Part shown: one piece after another, positions 18,300 to 28,052 of the stretch
How positions within the stretch are numbered: position 1 is the stretch's first letter
Layout of the letters: each line of letters begins with the position of its first letter
Assembly (NCBI RefSeq): GCF_012720115.1
Contig: NZ_VNWN01000002.1
Span: 186,001 to 250,000 of the forward strand
Direction: 5' to 3'
From: Sneathiella chinensis
Lineage (GTDB): Bacteria > Pseudomonadota > Alphaproteobacteria > Sneathiellales > Sneathiellaceae
DNA: 64,000 nt
Notes under the pieces: generated by a model
Seen by the model: only the letters and a program-made list of their open reading frames with translations
The model's database searches: none
Told to the model about the DNA's origin: nothing
Made by a program: the position numbers and the translations under genes

Positions 18300-19507
18300 A
18301 ATTCAACTCCCAGTGCGTCGGCGACAGTAAAGATGTCCTTGTCTCCCCGACCGGAGAGATTGACAACGATTATATGATCCTTGGGCAGGTTCGGCGCGAT
18401 CTTTTTCAGGTGGGCAAGCGCATGGCTTGACTCAAGGGCCGGAATGATGCCCTCCAGTTTGCAGCAAAGCTGGAACGCTTCCAAAGCCTCATCGTCGGTG
18501 GCATTGACGTAATTGACCCGGCCCGTATCGTTCAGCCACGCATGTTCCGGGCCAATCCCCGGATAGTCCAGACCGGCGGAAATGGAGTGGGCCTCGATGA
18601 TCTGGCCGTCATCATCCTGCAGCAGATAGGTCCGGTTGCCATGCAGGACACCGGGACGCCCGCCTTTCAGCGAGGCGGCGTGCTGGCCGCTGTCGATACC
18701 GTGACCGGCCGCCTCGACGCCGATGATGTCCACATCCTCGTCATCCAGGAACGGATGGAACAGTCCCATGGCGTTGGAGCCACCGCCAATACAGGCAAGC
18801 AGGGTGTCAGGCAGGCGGCCTTCCTGATCCATGATCTGGCGGCGGACTTCCTCGCCGATCACATTCTGGAAATCGCGGACCAGTTGTGGATAGGGGTGCG
18901 GACCGGCAACGGTACCGATGATATAGAAGGTATCATCCACATTGGTGACCCAGTCCCGAAGCGCCTCGTTCATGGCGTCTTTCAGGGTGCGGGAGCCGGA
19001 GGTCACGGGAACCACCTCGGCGCCCATCAGTTTCATGCGGAAGACGTTGGGCTTCTGCCGCTCGATATCCGTCTCACCCATATAAATGGCGCAGGGCAGG
19101 CCGAACCGGGCGGCGACGGTGGCGGTTGCAACACCATGCTGACCGGCGCCGGTTTCCGCGATAATGCGCTTTTTCCCCATGCGAAGGGCCAGCAGGATCT
19201 GGCCCATGCAGTTGTTGATCTTGTGCGCACCTGTATGGTTCAGGTCCTCACGCTTCAGATAGATTTTGGCACCGCCGAAATGCTCTGTCAGGCGCTCTGC
19301 GAAATAGAGCGGGCTTTCCCGGCCCACATAATGCTTCAGCAGGCTGGAAAGCCGGGCGGCGAATTCCGGGTCTTTCTTGGACGCTTCATAGGCCTCGTTC
19401 AGTTCAAGGATCAGGGGCATCAGTGTTTCTGCAACGAAACGGCCGCCATAAATCCCGAAATGTCCTGTTTCATCCGGCCCGGACCGGAAGGTGTTCAACT
19501 GCGTCAT
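18296..19507 (-). CDS. trpB: Tryptophan synthase beta subunit
   Basis: A 403-residue PLP enzyme that joins indole with serine to give tryptophan. The PLP lysine is Lys96 in [13 protein letters not shown]. The phosphate-binding glycine loop is [10 protein letters not shown], and the AETGAGQHG substrate loop is present. Length and start ([20 protein letters not shown]) are typical. It lies 26 bp downstream of trpF and overlaps trpA. Confidence 0.97.
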   Translation of the reverse strand: MTQLNTFRSGPDETGHFGIYGGRFVAETLMPLILELNEAYEASKKDPEFAARLSSLLKHYVGRESPLYFAERLTEHFGGAKIYLKREDLNHTGAHKINNCMGQILLALRMGKKRIIAETGAGQHGVATATVAARFGLPCAIYMGETDIERQKPNVFRMKLMGAEVVPVTSGSRTLKDAMNEALRDWVTNVDDTFYIIGTVAGPHPYPQLVRDFQNVIGEEVRRQIMDQEGRLPDTLLACIGGGSNAMGLFHPFLDDEDVDIIGVEAAGHGIDSGQHAASLKGGRPGVLHGNRTYLLQDDDGQIIEAHSISAGLDYPGIGPEHAWLNDTGRVNYVNATDDEALEAFQLCCKLEGIIPALESSHALAHLKKIAPNLPKDHIIVVNLSGRGDKDIFTVADALGVEL

Positions 19508-19533
19508 GGTTTATCCAATCTCAAAACCGGTAT

Positions 19534-20190
19534 TCATTGTTCCAGACCCTGTACGGTTTCAAGGAAGGCGGCGATTGCCGCAAGATCCTTGACACCGGGT
19601 TCCACTTCAACGCCGGACGATGTGTCGACGATGAGGGCCCCACTGATGGTGACCGCCTGGGTTACATTGTTTTTGTCCAGTCCGCCTGCCAGCATCCAGG
19701 GAACCGGGAAATTCGCCCCTTTTAACATCCGCCAGTCAAAAACCAGTCCATTGCCACCGGGCAGGGCGTTTTCCAGCGTGGCGGGTGGTTTGGCGTCGAA
19801 TAACAGCATGTCGGCCACGGGTTCATAAAGACGCGCAGCCTCAATATCCGATGGATCAGCGACCCGCAGGGCCTTCATGACCGGGATACCGAACCGCTCG
19901 CGGATGGCCTGCACCCGTTCCGGTGTTTCCTTGCCATGCAACTGGATCAGGCCAAGGGGGACCCCGTCCAGAACAGCGCGGATCAGGTCATCATCCGGGT
20001 CCACAAACAGGCCCACAATGGTCACGCTGTCCGGGACATCCCTGGCCAATTGTGCGGCCTGTTCGGGTGTGACCGCCCGCGGACTTGGCGGGAAAAACAC
20101 AAAACCGATATAGTCGGCGCCGTTCGTCGCTGCGGCTTGAACCGCCGCTGCGTCGTTGAGGCCGCATATTTTCGTTTTCACGCGGGTCAT
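19534..20190 (-). CDS. trpF: Phosphoribosylanthranilate isomerase
   Basis: A 218-residue TIM barrel that isomerises N-(5-phosphoribosyl)anthranilate in tryptophan synthesis. The ATG at 20190, directly after the pyrF stop, gives MTRVKTKICGLND, the canonical start with the catalytic Cys in KICGL. The frame stays open far upstream inside pyrF, but that extension is a shadow. The catalytic Asp region (LLFDAKPP) and the C-terminal phosphate loop (LAGGLDKNNV, SSGVEVEPGVKD) are intact. Confidence 0.95.
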   Translation of the reverse strand: MTRVKTKICGLNDAAAVQAAATNGADYIGFVFFPPSPRAVTPEQAAQLARDVPDSVTIVGLFVDPDDDLIRAVLDGVPLGLIQLHGKETPERVQAIRERFGIPVMKALRVADPSDIEAARLYEPVADMLLFDAKPPATLENALPGGNGLVFDWRMLKGANFPVPWMLAGGLDKNNVTQAVTISGALIVDTSSGVEVEPGVKDLAAIAAFLETVQGLEQ

Positions 20191-20191
20191 C

Positions 20192-20899
20192 TCAGGACAG
20201 GCTCTCCGCGATTGTCCGTGCCGCCGTTGCCGGGTCCTCCGCCTCTGTGATGGGGCGTCCGATAACCAGATAATCGGCCCCGTCGGACAGGGCTTCAACC
20301 GGGGTTTTGACCCGTTTCTGATCCCCGTGGTCCGATCCGGCCGGACGAATGCCGGGCACGACCAGTTTGAAATCCGGTCCAAGTTCTGCTCGGATATCGG
20401 CAATTTCAAGGGGGCTGCAAATCACACCATCCGCCCCATTGTCGCGGGCCAGACGGGCCAGCCGCAGGACCTGTTCGCGGGGGGAAGCATCCACACCGAT
20501 GGCGCGAAGGTCATCCTCATCCATGCTGGTCAGCACCGTTACCGCCAGGATCAGCGGCCGGTTCTCGCCAAATTCGGCGGCGGCATCGGCCGCAGCCCGG
20601 ATCATGGCAGGCCCGCCGCTGGCATGGATGGTCAGCATGTTGGGTTGCAGGGTGGCCGCAGCAGAGCGCACGGCCCCGGCGACAGTGTTGGGAATATCGT
20701 GGAATTTCAGGTCCAGAAACAGGGGGATATGGTCGCCGACCACAGCCTTGACCCCGTCCGGCCCAAACGCGGTTACGAACTCCTTGCCCAGCTTGATCCC
20801 GCCGGTATGCGCAGCAATCCGGGATGCCAGATCGCGGGCAAGGTCCAGATCACTTTTATCAATCGCGGTGAATACCGGATTTGAAGGAGTATGACGCAT
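20192..20899 (-). CDS. pyrF: Orotidine 5'-phosphate decarboxylase
   Basis: A 235-residue enzyme that makes UMP from OMP, the last step of de novo pyrimidine synthesis. The catalytic Asp-Lys-Asp array is in LFLDLKFHDIPNTV. The C-terminal phosphate loop (VVPGIRPAGSDHGDQKR, VIGRPIT) is standard. It starts the pyrF-trpF-trpB-trpA-accD-folC run; a 163-bp gap with AT-rich sequence separates it from lapA and may hold a promoter. Confidence 0.96.
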   Translation of the reverse strand: MRHTPSNPVFTAIDKSDLDLARDLASRIAAHTGGIKLGKEFVTAFGPDGVKAVVGDHIPLFLDLKFHDIPNTVAGAVRSAAATLQPNMLTIHASGGPAMIRAAADAAAEFGENRPLILAVTVLTSMDEDDLRAIGVDASPREQVLRLARLARDNGADGVICSPLEIADIRAELGPDFKLVVPGIRPAGSDHGDQKRVKTPVEALSDGADYLVIGRPITEAEDPATAARTIAESLS

Positions 20900-21062
20900 T
20901 TCTTCTATATCCGTTAAGTTGGCCAGAGCCCAAGAAAATCAGTGGATAATAGACAATTTGGCACGAAATGGAAGACATAGAAGGGGAAAAAGGCAGATTT
21001 GTGCTCTTGGTACAAATTGCCTGTCCTGAATGCCGGGCGGACCGCATAACAGCGGCCTGATA

Positions 21063-21422
21063 TCAGTTGGACGCGGGCGGGCGCTGGTCTGTGAGCTGCC
21101 TTGTGGTCGGGGTGTCGGTTGCCTCTGCGCCGGGGCGCTCGGCCAGTTCCCGGTTGAGGCGGGTTACCTCTCCCTGAAGGCGGAGAACCTCGCGTTTGTT
21201 GGCGCGGTTTTCAGCCCGTGTCCTGCCATCGGCGATCTTGGTCCGGATGGCGCCGAGCACAAGCCCGAGAAGACCAGAGCCCAGCATCAGCAGATAGAGC
21301 GGGATATCCATGACAAAGGGAAGCGGGTCCAGTGAAAAGGTCACAGCTTCCCGGTTCCCGATGCTGAGCAGGATGATGACAAGGGCCAGCGGCAGTACAA
21401 ATAGCCAGGACAGTTTTTTCAA
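21063..21422 (-). CDS. LapA domain (DUF1049) inner-membrane protein
   Basis: A 119-residue protein with two N-terminal transmembrane helices (about residues 5-22 and 42-62), the LapA/YciS layout, and a basic cytoplasmic tail with a short coiled coil (NKREVLRLQGEVTRLNREL) and a Pro/Thr-rich end. In E. coli the LapA relative helps control LPS synthesis via LpxC stability; whether this applies here is unknown. It lies 37 bp after ihfB, the usual neighbour. Confidence 0.85.
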   Translation of the reverse strand: MKKLSWLFVLPLALVIILLSIGNREAVTFSLDPLPFVMDIPLYLLMLGSGLLGLVLGAIRTKIADGRTRAENRANKREVLRLQGEVTRLNRELAERPGAEATDTPTTRQLTDQRPPASN

Positions 21423-21459
21423 GGGCTCTATCTTTGCGCGTTGTCGGCAAGGGTGCCGG

Positions 21460-21741
21460 TTACTTGGTATTCAGGCGTTCCCGCAATTCCTTGCCGCATT
21501 TGAAATAGGGAACATATTTCTTCTCGACCTGGACGGCTTCGCCGGTGCGCGGGTTGCGGCCCACCCGAGCGGCCCGTTCTTTTGTTGAAAAGGCACCAAA
21601 GCCCCGAAGCTCGACCCGGTCGCCGCGGGCCATGGCATCGGAAATTTCATCAAAGATGGTGGTCACGATGCGTTCCACATCCCGCAGGTACAAATGAGGA
21701 TTCCGTTCAGCGAGAAGTGCGATAAGTTCTGATTTTATCAT
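21460..21741 (-). CDS. ihfB: Integration host factor subunit beta
   Basis: A 93-residue HU/IHF-type DNA-bending protein that pairs with IhfA and shapes sigma-54 promoters, recombination sites and the nucleoid. The ATG at 21741 gives the canonical [15 protein letters not shown]; 18 upstream in-frame codons are not part of the family. The [21 protein letters not shown] arm, with its conserved Pro, intercalates DNA. It lies between sppA and lapA, as in other proteobacteria. Confidence 0.95.
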   Translation of the reverse strand: MIKSELIALLAERNPHLYLRDVERIVTTIFDEISDAMARGDRVELRGFGAFSTKERAARVGRNPRTGEAVQVEKKYVPYFKCGKELRERLNTK

Positions 21742-21802
21742 CCTGCGACGCCTTTGGTTCTTGTTAGAATTGAGGGACCCGTTGAAATCGAGCAAATTTT
21801 AT

Positions 21803-22708
21803 TTATTCAGGGTGCCAAAGGGAAACCAGTCCGTCAAGTGTAAGCCGTTCTGATATAACGCTTTTCCCAAGCATTCCTTGCATTAGCTGCTGAACAAGGC
21901 CTTGCGGCTCGTCATAATTCACAGGGACAAGGGGCAGGGAGGCGGGAATTCCGTGCTCTGATTCAAGCCAGTTCCGGGCTTCCAGCAGGCCGCCAATCTC
22001 ATCCACAAGGCCGCTGTCCACGGCGGACAGGCCGGTCAGGACACCGCCATTGGCAAGGGTTTCCGCCTGTTCACGGGACAGCGGGCGCCGCGTCGCAACC
22101 AGATCGACGAACCAGTTATGGGTTTCATCCACCATGGCTTGAAGATTTTTGCGGCCTTCCGCCGACAACGGCTTGAACGGGGAGGGCTCCCCCTTCAACT
22201 CGCCCGATGTGATGGAACTGGCCTTGACCCCCAGTTTATCCATCAGGCTGGAAAATTCGGTCAGTTGCACAATCACGCCGATAGACCCGGTGATGGAACT
22301 TTCCCCGGCAAAGATGCGGTCGCCTGCAAGGGCGGTAAGATACCCGCCCGAGGCGCCCACGGTGCCGATCACGGTCACGACGGGTTTTCTTTCCGCCACC
22401 CGGCGCAGGGCCTTGTAAAGCCGCTCGCTGCCATAGGTGGAGCCGCCGGGACTGTTGATATAGACAATCAACCCCTTGATCCGGTCGTCCTCCAGAATGG
22501 TCTGGACGGCATGTTGACGGCGTTCGTTTTCAACAATGATATCGCTGACATCCAGTCGGGCCACCCGGTCTTTTTCCCCCAGATTGCCAAACTTGCCGAT
22601 CAGCACGGCCACAATGACAAGCACGGCAATAACGGTTGCGGCTTGCCAAAAAAACAGGCGCCGCTTCAAACGGCGCCTGTTCATTATCGCATCGGTATCA
22701 ATGGACAT
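21803..22708 (-). CDS. sppA: Signal peptide peptidase SppA, 36K type
   Basis: A 301-residue inner-membrane serine protease (S49 family) that degrades released signal peptides. There is one N-terminal transmembrane helix (about residues 17-38). The nucleophile Ser is in TVGASGGYLTAL and the general-base Lys in ITSGELKGEPSPF. The oxyanion region YINSPGGSTYGSERL is present. It lies 48 bp downstream of rpsA with no terminator between them, so read-through is probable. Confidence 0.93.
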   Translation of the reverse strand: MSIDTDAIMNRRRLKRRLFFWQAATVIAVLVIVAVLIGKFGNLGEKDRVARLDVSDIIVENERRQHAVQTILEDDRIKGLIVYINSPGGSTYGSERLYKALRRVAERKPVVTVIGTVGASGGYLTALAGDRIFAGESSITGSIGVIVQLTEFSSLMDKLGVKASSITSGELKGEPSPFKPLSAEGRKNLQAMVDETHNWFVDLVATRRPLSREQAETLANGGVLTGLSAVDSGLVDEIGGLLEARNWLESEHGIPASLPLVPVNYDEPQGLVQQLMQGMLGKSVISERLTLDGLVSLWHPE

Positions 22709-22756
22709 GGTGTCTCCAAAAGGTTCCTGACATGTTCATAACCGATTTCCTTATCC

Positions 22757-24472
22757 TTATTCTTCGCCGCCTTCGTTGGCTTTACGCATTGCTGCGCCAA
22801 GAATATCGCCGAGGGAAGCACCAGCGTCGGAAGAGCCGTACTGAGCGACTGCTTCTTTTTCTTCTGCAACTTCCTTGGCCTTGATGGACAGGGTGACTTT
22901 ACGGGTCTTGTTGTCGATGTTGGTGATTTTCGCATCGAGCTTGTCGCCAACCGCAAAGCGGTCCGGACGCTGCTCGGCACGGTCACGGCTGAGGTCACCC
23001 TTGCGGATGAAGCCGGTCAGGCCTTCGGCCAGTTCAACATCAACACCTGCATCCTGAGTACCGGTAACGGTACAGGTCACAACAGCGCCCTTCTTCAGTT
23101 CGTTTGCGCCGGCAAACGGATCTTCGGAAAGCTGCTTGATGCCCAGGCTGACACGTTCTTTTTCAACGTCGATGTCAAGAACCTTGGCCTTGACCTTGTC
23201 GCCCTTCTTGTATTCCTGGATGGCTTTTTCGCCCGGCTCGTTCCAGTCGATGTCGGACATGTGAACCATGCCGTCAACGTCGTTTTCGAGACCGATGAAC
23301 AGACCAAACTCGGTGATGTTCTTGACTTCACCTTCGATTTCAGAGCCAACCGGAGTGGTGCTTGCGAAGCTTTCCCACGGATTGTCGAGGCACTGTTTCA
23401 GGCCAAGGCTGATCCGGCGACGGGCTTCGTCCACTTCCAGAACCATGACTTCCACTTCCTGGGAGGTGGAGACAATCTTGCCCGGATGAACGTTCTTCTT
23501 GGTCCAGCTCATTTCTGAAACGTGGACAAGACCTTCAACACCCGGCTCCAGCTCAACAAAAGCACCATAGTCGGTGATGTTGGTAACACGACCGGTGAAT
23601 TTGCCATGCAGCGGGTATTTCGCTTCGAGGCTGTCCCACGGATCGGTTTCCAGCTGCTTCATGCCGAGGCTGATGCGCTGTGTTTCCTTGTTCAGGCGGA
23701 TGACCTGTACCTTGACGGTTTCGCCAATGGTCAGGGCTTCAGACGGATGGTTGACACGACGCCATGCGATGTCGGTGACGTGCAGCAGGCCGTCAACACC
23801 ACCGAGATCAACGAACGCACCGTAATCGGTGATGTTCTTGACCACACCTTCCAGTGTCTGACCTTCTTCCAGTGTACCGATAAGTTCGGCGCGGGCTTCT
23901 GCGCGGCTCTCTTCCAGAACGGCACGACGGGAAACAACGATGTTGCCACGACGACGATCCATTTTCAGGATCTGGAACGGCTGCGGGATACCCTTCAGCG
24001 GTGCGATGTCGCGAACCGGGCGAACATCAACCTGGCTGCCTGGCAGGAAGGCAACGGCGCCGGACAGGTCAACAGTGAAACCACCCTTGACGCGGCCAAA
24101 GATAACACCGTCGACGCGTTCGTTTGCTTCGAAAGCAACTTCCAGCTTTTCCCATGCTTCTTCACGACGAGCCTTGTCGCGTGACAGAACAGCTTCACCG
24201 GAAGCGTTTTCAATCCGCTCCAGGAAGACTTCCACGGTGTCGCCGATTTTCAGGTCAGAGTCCTGACCCGGGGCTGCGAATTCCTTGAGCGGAACACGGC
24301 CTTCTGATTTCAGACCGACGTCAATGGTGACCACATCTTTCTCGATGTTGATAACGGTCCCCTTGATAACGGTTCCTTCAAGGCTATCGCTGGTGCCATA
24401 GCTTTCTTCAAGCATGGCCGCAAAATCTTCAACAGCCAGCATGCTTTCTTCAGCAAGTTCAGTATTTGACAT
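22757..24472 (-). CDS. rpsA: 30S ribosomal protein S1
   Basis: A 571-residue mRNA-binding ribosomal protein that unfolds leaders for initiation. Six S1 (OB-fold) repeats are visible, several with the telltale NITDYGAFVELEPGVEGLVH or NITDYGAFVDLGGVDGLLH sequence. The C-terminal tail is Ala/Glu-rich. Codons are strongly biased towards preferred ones, as expected for a very highly expressed protein. It follows cmk, the standard order aroA-cmk-rpsA. Confidence 0.97.
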   Translation of the reverse strand: MSNTELAEESMLAVEDFAAMLEESYGTSDSLEGTVIKGTVINIEKDVVTIDVGLKSEGRVPLKEFAAPGQDSDLKIGDTVEVFLERIENASGEAVLSRDKARREEAWEKLEVAFEANERVDGVIFGRVKGGFTVDLSGAVAFLPGSQVDVRPVRDIAPLKGIPQPFQILKMDRRRGNIVVSRRAVLEESRAEARAELIGTLEEGQTLEGVVKNITDYGAFVDLGGVDGLLHVTDIAWRRVNHPSEALTIGETVKVQVIRLNKETQRISLGMKQLETDPWDSLEAKYPLHGKFTGRVTNITDYGAFVELEPGVEGLVHVSEMSWTKKNVHPGKIVSTSQEVEVMVLEVDEARRRISLGLKQCLDNPWESFASTTPVGSEIEGEVKNITEFGLFIGLENDVDGMVHMSDIDWNEPGEKAIQEYKKGDKVKAKVLDIDVEKERVSLGIKQLSEDPFAGANELKKGAVVTCTVTGTQDAGVDVELAEGLTGFIRKGDLSRDRAEQRPDRFAVGDKLDAKITNIDNKTRKVTLSIKAKEVAEEKEAVAQYGSSDAGASLGDILGAAMRKANEGGEE

Positions 24473-24619
24473 ATTCTGATTTCCTTAATGATCCTCTATC
24501 AGGCCAAACCGGTAATCCGGCGGATCGATGGCCACCTGTTTTCCATGTCTCAAGTCACACGCCTGGAAAACGCGTTAAAAATGTCCCGGCGCGGTCGGGA
24601 CTATTCCTGAAAGGGTGTT

Positions 24620-24645
24620 ATAAAGACCAAGGACCTTATTGGTCA
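24620..24645 (-). terminator. Weak hairpin overlapping the cmk stop
   Basis: GACCAA (24625-24630) pairs with TTGGTC (24639-24644) around an 8-base loop; on the minus strand TTT and AT-rich sequence follow. The cmk stop (24636) lies inside the hairpin. At best a partial terminator between cmk and rpsA. Confidence 0.35.
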
Positions 24646-25250
24646 ATAATCTCATATGCCGCTTCAAGAGCCGCTTCTATATCCAAATTTGTCGTATCAA
24701 GCAAGTGCGCGTCGTCAGCTTTTGCAAGCGGCGCCGTATCCCGGCCCTTGTCACGGGCGTCCCGTTCCTCAAGGTCTTTCAGGATTTCCTCATATCGGAC
24801 GGTCTGGCCCTTGCCGGTCAGTTCCTCAAAACGGCGCCGGGCCCGCACCTCGCTGCTGGCTGTGACGAACAGCTTCACATCCGCATCGGGGCAGACAACC
24901 GTCCCGATATCGCGGCCGTCAAGAACCGCGCCCGGCCCCTGTTTTGCAACGGTTCGCTGATAATCGAGAAGGGCGGCCCGTACGTCCTTGTTGGCCGCCA
25001 CGATGGAGGCGGCATTGCCGGTCTCCTCGTTCCTGAGGTCTGGATCATCCAGTTTGATGGCCTCAACATTGCGGGCGGCGTCGAGGGCGGCAACCGGGTC
25101 ATGGGGGTCCAGTCCGCGCCGCAGCAGGAACAGTCCCACCGCCCGGTAGAGCGATCCCGTATCCAGATATGTGAGGCCGTATTTACCGGCGATTCGCCGG
25201 GCCAAAGTGCCTTTTCCGGCGGCGACCGGTCCGTCTACTGCAATGATCAT
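24636..25250 (-). CDS. cmk: Cytidylate kinase
   Basis: A 204-residue kinase that phosphorylates CMP and dCMP using ATP. The P-loop is [15 protein letters not shown] at the N-terminus; [12 protein letters not shown] and the [19 protein letters not shown] stretch are diagnostic. Length is near the family norm. It overlaps aroA by 4 bp (ATGA), so its translation is coupled to aroA. Confidence 0.96.
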   Translation of the reverse strand: MIIAVDGPVAAGKGTLARRIAGKYGLTYLDTGSLYRAVGLFLLRRGLDPHDPVAALDAARNVEAIKLDDPDLRNEETGNAASIVAANKDVRAALLDYQRTVAKQGPGAVLDGRDIGTVVCPDADVKLFVTASSEVRARRRFEELTGKGQTVRYEEILKDLEERDARDKGRDTAPLAKADDAHLLDTTNLDIEAALEAAYEIIDQ

Positions 25251-26602
25251 CCGGCCTGTTCCTCGGTGAATTTTGCGCCAAGATCGGTCATCAGGCGGGT
25301 AAAGCCCGGGAAGCTGGTTTCCATGACCCGGCCATCATCCACCGTGACCGGATGCTCGGTGCGCATCCCCAGCACAAGGAAGGACATGGCGATCCGGTGG
25401 TCCAGTTCGGTGGCGACGGTGGCACCGCCTTGGGGCGGGGTGGAACCGCTGCTATGAATGATCAGGCCATCCTCCAGTTCCTCGCAAGTGACACCGCAGG
25501 CCTTCAGGCCCTCGGCCATGACGGCAATGCGGTCACTTTCCTTGACCCGCAATTCTTCAAGGCCGCGCATGATTGTCGTGCCTTCCGCAAAGGCGGCGGC
25601 GACAAACAGGATCGGATATTCATCGATCATCGAAACCGCCCGCTCCGGCGGAACCTCGATCCCCTTCAGGGTGCCGCCCTGAATGCGGATATCGGCAACC
25701 GGCTCGCCGGCCTCGGTGCGCAGATTTTCGATGTCGATGGTGGCGCCCATGTCGCGCAATGTGGTGAAAATGCCGTCCCGAAGCGGGTTCATGCCCACAT
25801 TGGTGATGCGGATATCGGAACCGGGGGTGATAGCGGCGGCCACAGCGGGAAACGCGGCAGAGGAGGGGTCCGCCGGGACAATGACATCGGCGGCCGTCAG
25901 TTCCTGTTGCCCGTCATAGCGGATAATGCGCCCACCGCCGGTATCGGTTTCCACCTCCACGCGGGCACCAAAGTGGCGCAGCATGTTTTCCGTATGGTCG
26001 CGGCTTGGTTTTGGCTCCACCACGGTTGTTGTGCCCGGTGTGTTGAGGGCAGCCAGCAGAATGGCCGACTTGACCTGCGCCGAGGCAACCGGCAGTTCAT
26101 ACCGGATCGGCATCAGGTCCCGGCCGGTAACAGCCAGCGGAAATCGGTCGCCGGACCGGCTGGTGACAACCGCGCCCATTTGCCCGATCGGGTCCGAGAT
26201 TCGCCGCATGGGCCGTTTGTGAAGGGAGGCGTCGCCGCAAAAAAAGGTGGTGAACGGGGCGCTGGCCACAAGGCCCATCAGAAGCCGGGCGGCGGTTCCT
26301 GAATTCCCCATGTCCAGAACACGGTCCGGTTCGGTGAGGGCACCGACACCCCGGCCGGTTACGGCCCACGACCCGTCCGGTTGTTTTTCAACCCGGGCGC
26401 CAAGCTGGCGCATGGCCTCGGCGGTACATAATACATCCTCGCCTTCCAGAATACCGGTGACGCGGGTGGTTCCTGTTGCCGACCCTCCCAGAATCAGGGC
26501 GCGGTGGGACATGGATTTGTCGCCGGGGACGGTGATGGTTCCTGTCAGGGGGCCCGTGCGGTGCGACGAGACAGGTCTGGTTCCGGATTTCTGTGAATTC
26601 AT
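25247..26602 (-). CDS. aroA: 3-phosphoshikimate 1-carboxyvinyltransferase (EPSP synthase)
   Basis: A 451-residue enzyme of the shikimate pathway that transfers enolpyruvate from PEP to shikimate 3-phosphate. The ATG at 26602 gives MNSQKSGT before the conserved [14 protein letters not shown]; the longer open frame to 26665 is less family-like. The [15 protein letters not shown] motif and the C-terminal [19 protein letters not shown] element are intact. [13 protein letters not shown] is replaced here by [13 protein letters not shown], still standard. The substrate-loop sequence resembles the class II-like alphaproteobacterial type; glyphosate sensitivity cannot be read. Confidence 0.95.
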   Translation of the reverse strand: MNSQKSGTRPVSSHRTGPLTGTITVPGDKSMSHRALILGGSATGTTRVTGILEGEDVLCTAEAMRQLGARVEKQPDGSWAVTGRGVGALTEPDRVLDMGNSGTAARLLMGLVASAPFTTFFCGDASLHKRPMRRISDPIGQMGAVVTSRSGDRFPLAVTGRDLMPIRYELPVASAQVKSAILLAALNTPGTTTVVEPKPSRDHTENMLRHFGARVEVETDTGGGRIIRYDGQQELTAADVIVPADPSSAAFPAVAAAITPGSDIRITNVGMNPLRDGIFTTLRDMGATIDIENLRTEAGEPVADIRIQGGTLKGIEVPPERAVSMIDEYPILFVAAAFAEGTTIMRGLEELRVKESDRIAVMAEGLKACGVTCEELEDGLIIHSSGSTPPQGGATVATELDHRIAMSFLVLGMRTEHPVTVDDGRVMETSFPGFTRLMTDLGAKFTEEQAG

Positions 26603-26809
26603 TTCTTGGACAAACGCTGTATCAGGCGGCTGGTGTATTTTCAGCCGGGGGAGTTGAATTTTCATCCTGTTCTAACAAGGTTTTGCGCCAATGTCACACA
26701 GTTCCATGGCGCGGGCTTGCAAGAAAGTTTTGACAGGAGACGGTTATTCTGGCAATTCAGCGCAAATTGATTCTCGTTATATATCTGAAAACTGTTTTAA
26801 GAGGGTAAA

Positions 26810-27133
26810 ATGGCAAAACCGGAATGGGGCGCAAAGCACGCTTGTTCTTCCTGCGGTACTCGCTTTTATGACATGTTGCGGAACCCGATTGTGTGCCCAT
26901 CCTGCGGTAAAGAACATGTTCCCGAGAAACTTCTGAAGTCCCGTAAAACCGAGGACGTCAAACCGGTGAAGGCGGTCAAGGCTGCAAAACCCGGCGAGGA
27001 TGAAGAAGAGGATACGCTTCTGGACGATGATGATCTTCTGGATGCGGATGATATCGATCTTCCGGATGATGACGACGATGATGATGATCTTTCCGGTGTT
27101 GTCAGCGCGCCAAAGACCAAGGAAGACGACTAG
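26810..27133 (+). CDS. FYDLN-acid family protein (TIGR02300)
   Basis: A 107-residue alphaproteobacterial protein of unknown function. The N-terminus is a small zinc-ribbon-like unit with Cys pairs (CSSCGTRFYDM and CPSCGKEH), in which the FYD element that names the family is present. A Lys-rich linker follows, then a run dominated by Asp and Glu (about residues 62-95), including nine aspartates with hardly any interruption. RNA or protein binding is plausible but unproven. It is divergent from aroA and lies just upstream of tRNA-Ala, an arrangement I recall from other alphaproteobacteria. Confidence 0.88.
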   Translation: MAKPEWGAKHACSSCGTRFYDMLRNPIVCPSCGKEHVPEKLLKSRKTEDVKPVKAVKAAKPGEDEEEDTLLDDDDLLDADDIDLPDDDDDDDDLSGVVSAPKTKEDD

Positions 27134-27191
27134 GAAAACTGCGGATTTCCGGGCTGGAGCAAGATGATTTTCAAAGAGAGTAAATTTTTAC

Positions 27192-27220
27192 TTGAACTTT
27201 GAAACGCTTCGGCATAGTTT
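27192..27220 (+). promoter_or_regulatory. Promoter of tRNA-Ala
   Basis: TTGAAC (27192-27197), a 17-bp spacer, and TAGTTT (27215-27220), followed by the GC-rich discriminator CCGTCCGCG expected of a stringently controlled stable-RNA promoter. The predicted start is about 27 bp before the tRNA. Confidence 0.6.
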
Positions 27221-27254
27221 CCGTCCGCGTCGGAGATGATCCGGCGCATACTAC

Positions 27255-27330
<76 letters not shown>

Positions 27331-27337
27331 GAATTCA

Positions 27338-27376
27338 AAAGGGCCTGACTGGAAACAGTCAGGCCCTTTGCTTTTT
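27338..27376 (+). terminator. Terminator of tRNA-Ala
   Basis: GGGCCTGACTG (27341-27351), loop GAAA, CAGTCAGGCCC (27356-27366), with flanking AAA/TTT pairs and then TTTGCTTTTT. A strong stem with GNRA-type loop. Confidence 0.88.
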
Positions 27377-27404
27377 CAGGGTTTTTCCCGTTTGCAGCCC
27401 ATAT

Positions 27405-27686
27405 TCATTCCTTTTCGCCGTCCGGCCCGTCAGGGCCCTTGCGGAATTCCGCCGCGACCGATCGCCTGAACCAGCGGGAGGACGCCAGATCAAGAAGCCG
27501 GTGAATCGTTTCCTCATCAATGGGACGCCGTGCTGCGGGAGCGGTGCTGGGACGTTGGTCCGATATCCAGTCATCAATCAGGGGAAGGTCCCGGATACTG
27601 CTGGAGGAGGGAACATCGTAGGATTGACCGTCTATGGTGACGGAAAAGCCGCAGCCACTTGCATAGGATTTGATATCGTCGATCAT
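27405..27686 (-). CDS. Hypothetical 93-residue protein
   Basis: I do not recognise a family. From the ATG at 27686 the protein starts MIDDIKSYASGCGFSVTIDG, with QSYDVPSSSSIRDLPLIDDW following, then a Pro/Ala/Arg linker and a helix-prone C-terminal part (DEETIHRLLDLASSRWFRRS). The frame stays open 36 codons further upstream with an unlikely N-terminus. It runs towards the tRNA-Ala terminator. Coding is supported only by composition, start context and lack of another use for the region; function unknown. Confidence 0.5.
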   Translation of the reverse strand: MIDDIKSYASGCGFSVTIDGQSYDVPSSSSIRDLPLIDDWISDQRPSTAPAARRPIDEETIHRLLDLASSRWFRRSVAAEFRKGPDGPDGEKE

Positions 27687-28052
27687 GTCCGGCCTGTCTT
27701 TTAGTCTGTCTGTTTGCTGGTTGGTCGGGTGTATTGGCACGGATACGCAACAGGGCCTGAAAATCCCGTCCCCGGACCCGCCGGAATTTCCCAAACAATG
27801 ACCTGTTCCATTGATATTGCGCAGGACCGGGACGGCATCAAGCAGGCGTAATAAAAAATAATCTTTTATATCAATGGGTTATAATAATTCTGGTTGAAAC
27901 GAATCGACCCTGATTTCCCTGTTTCTGTGCCGTATATATTCAGAAAATATCAACTTTTCAGGGTGATGGTCCGGAACTGCTTGAAAAATGGTGAAAAACG
28001 GTCCCAAAATGGGAAGAACAATCGGCGCCGACAGAGCACAGGGAGACAGACC
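27687..28052. other. Upstream region of the nitrile hydratase operon
   Basis: A 366-bp stretch, markedly AT-rich between about 27840 and 27990, against GC-rich neighbours. It holds TATAAT at 27880-27885 without a convincing -35, and several other A/T boxes, so the operon promoter probably lies here but I cannot place it. No cobalamin or cobalt riboswitch is recognisable. Confidence 0.4.

Noticed and set aside
27960-27990. Sigma-54 promoter upstream of nitrile hydratase
   Set aside because: A TGGTCC...TGCTT stretch resembles -24/-12 boxes, but the GG-to-GC distance is one base too short and the -24 box is poor.
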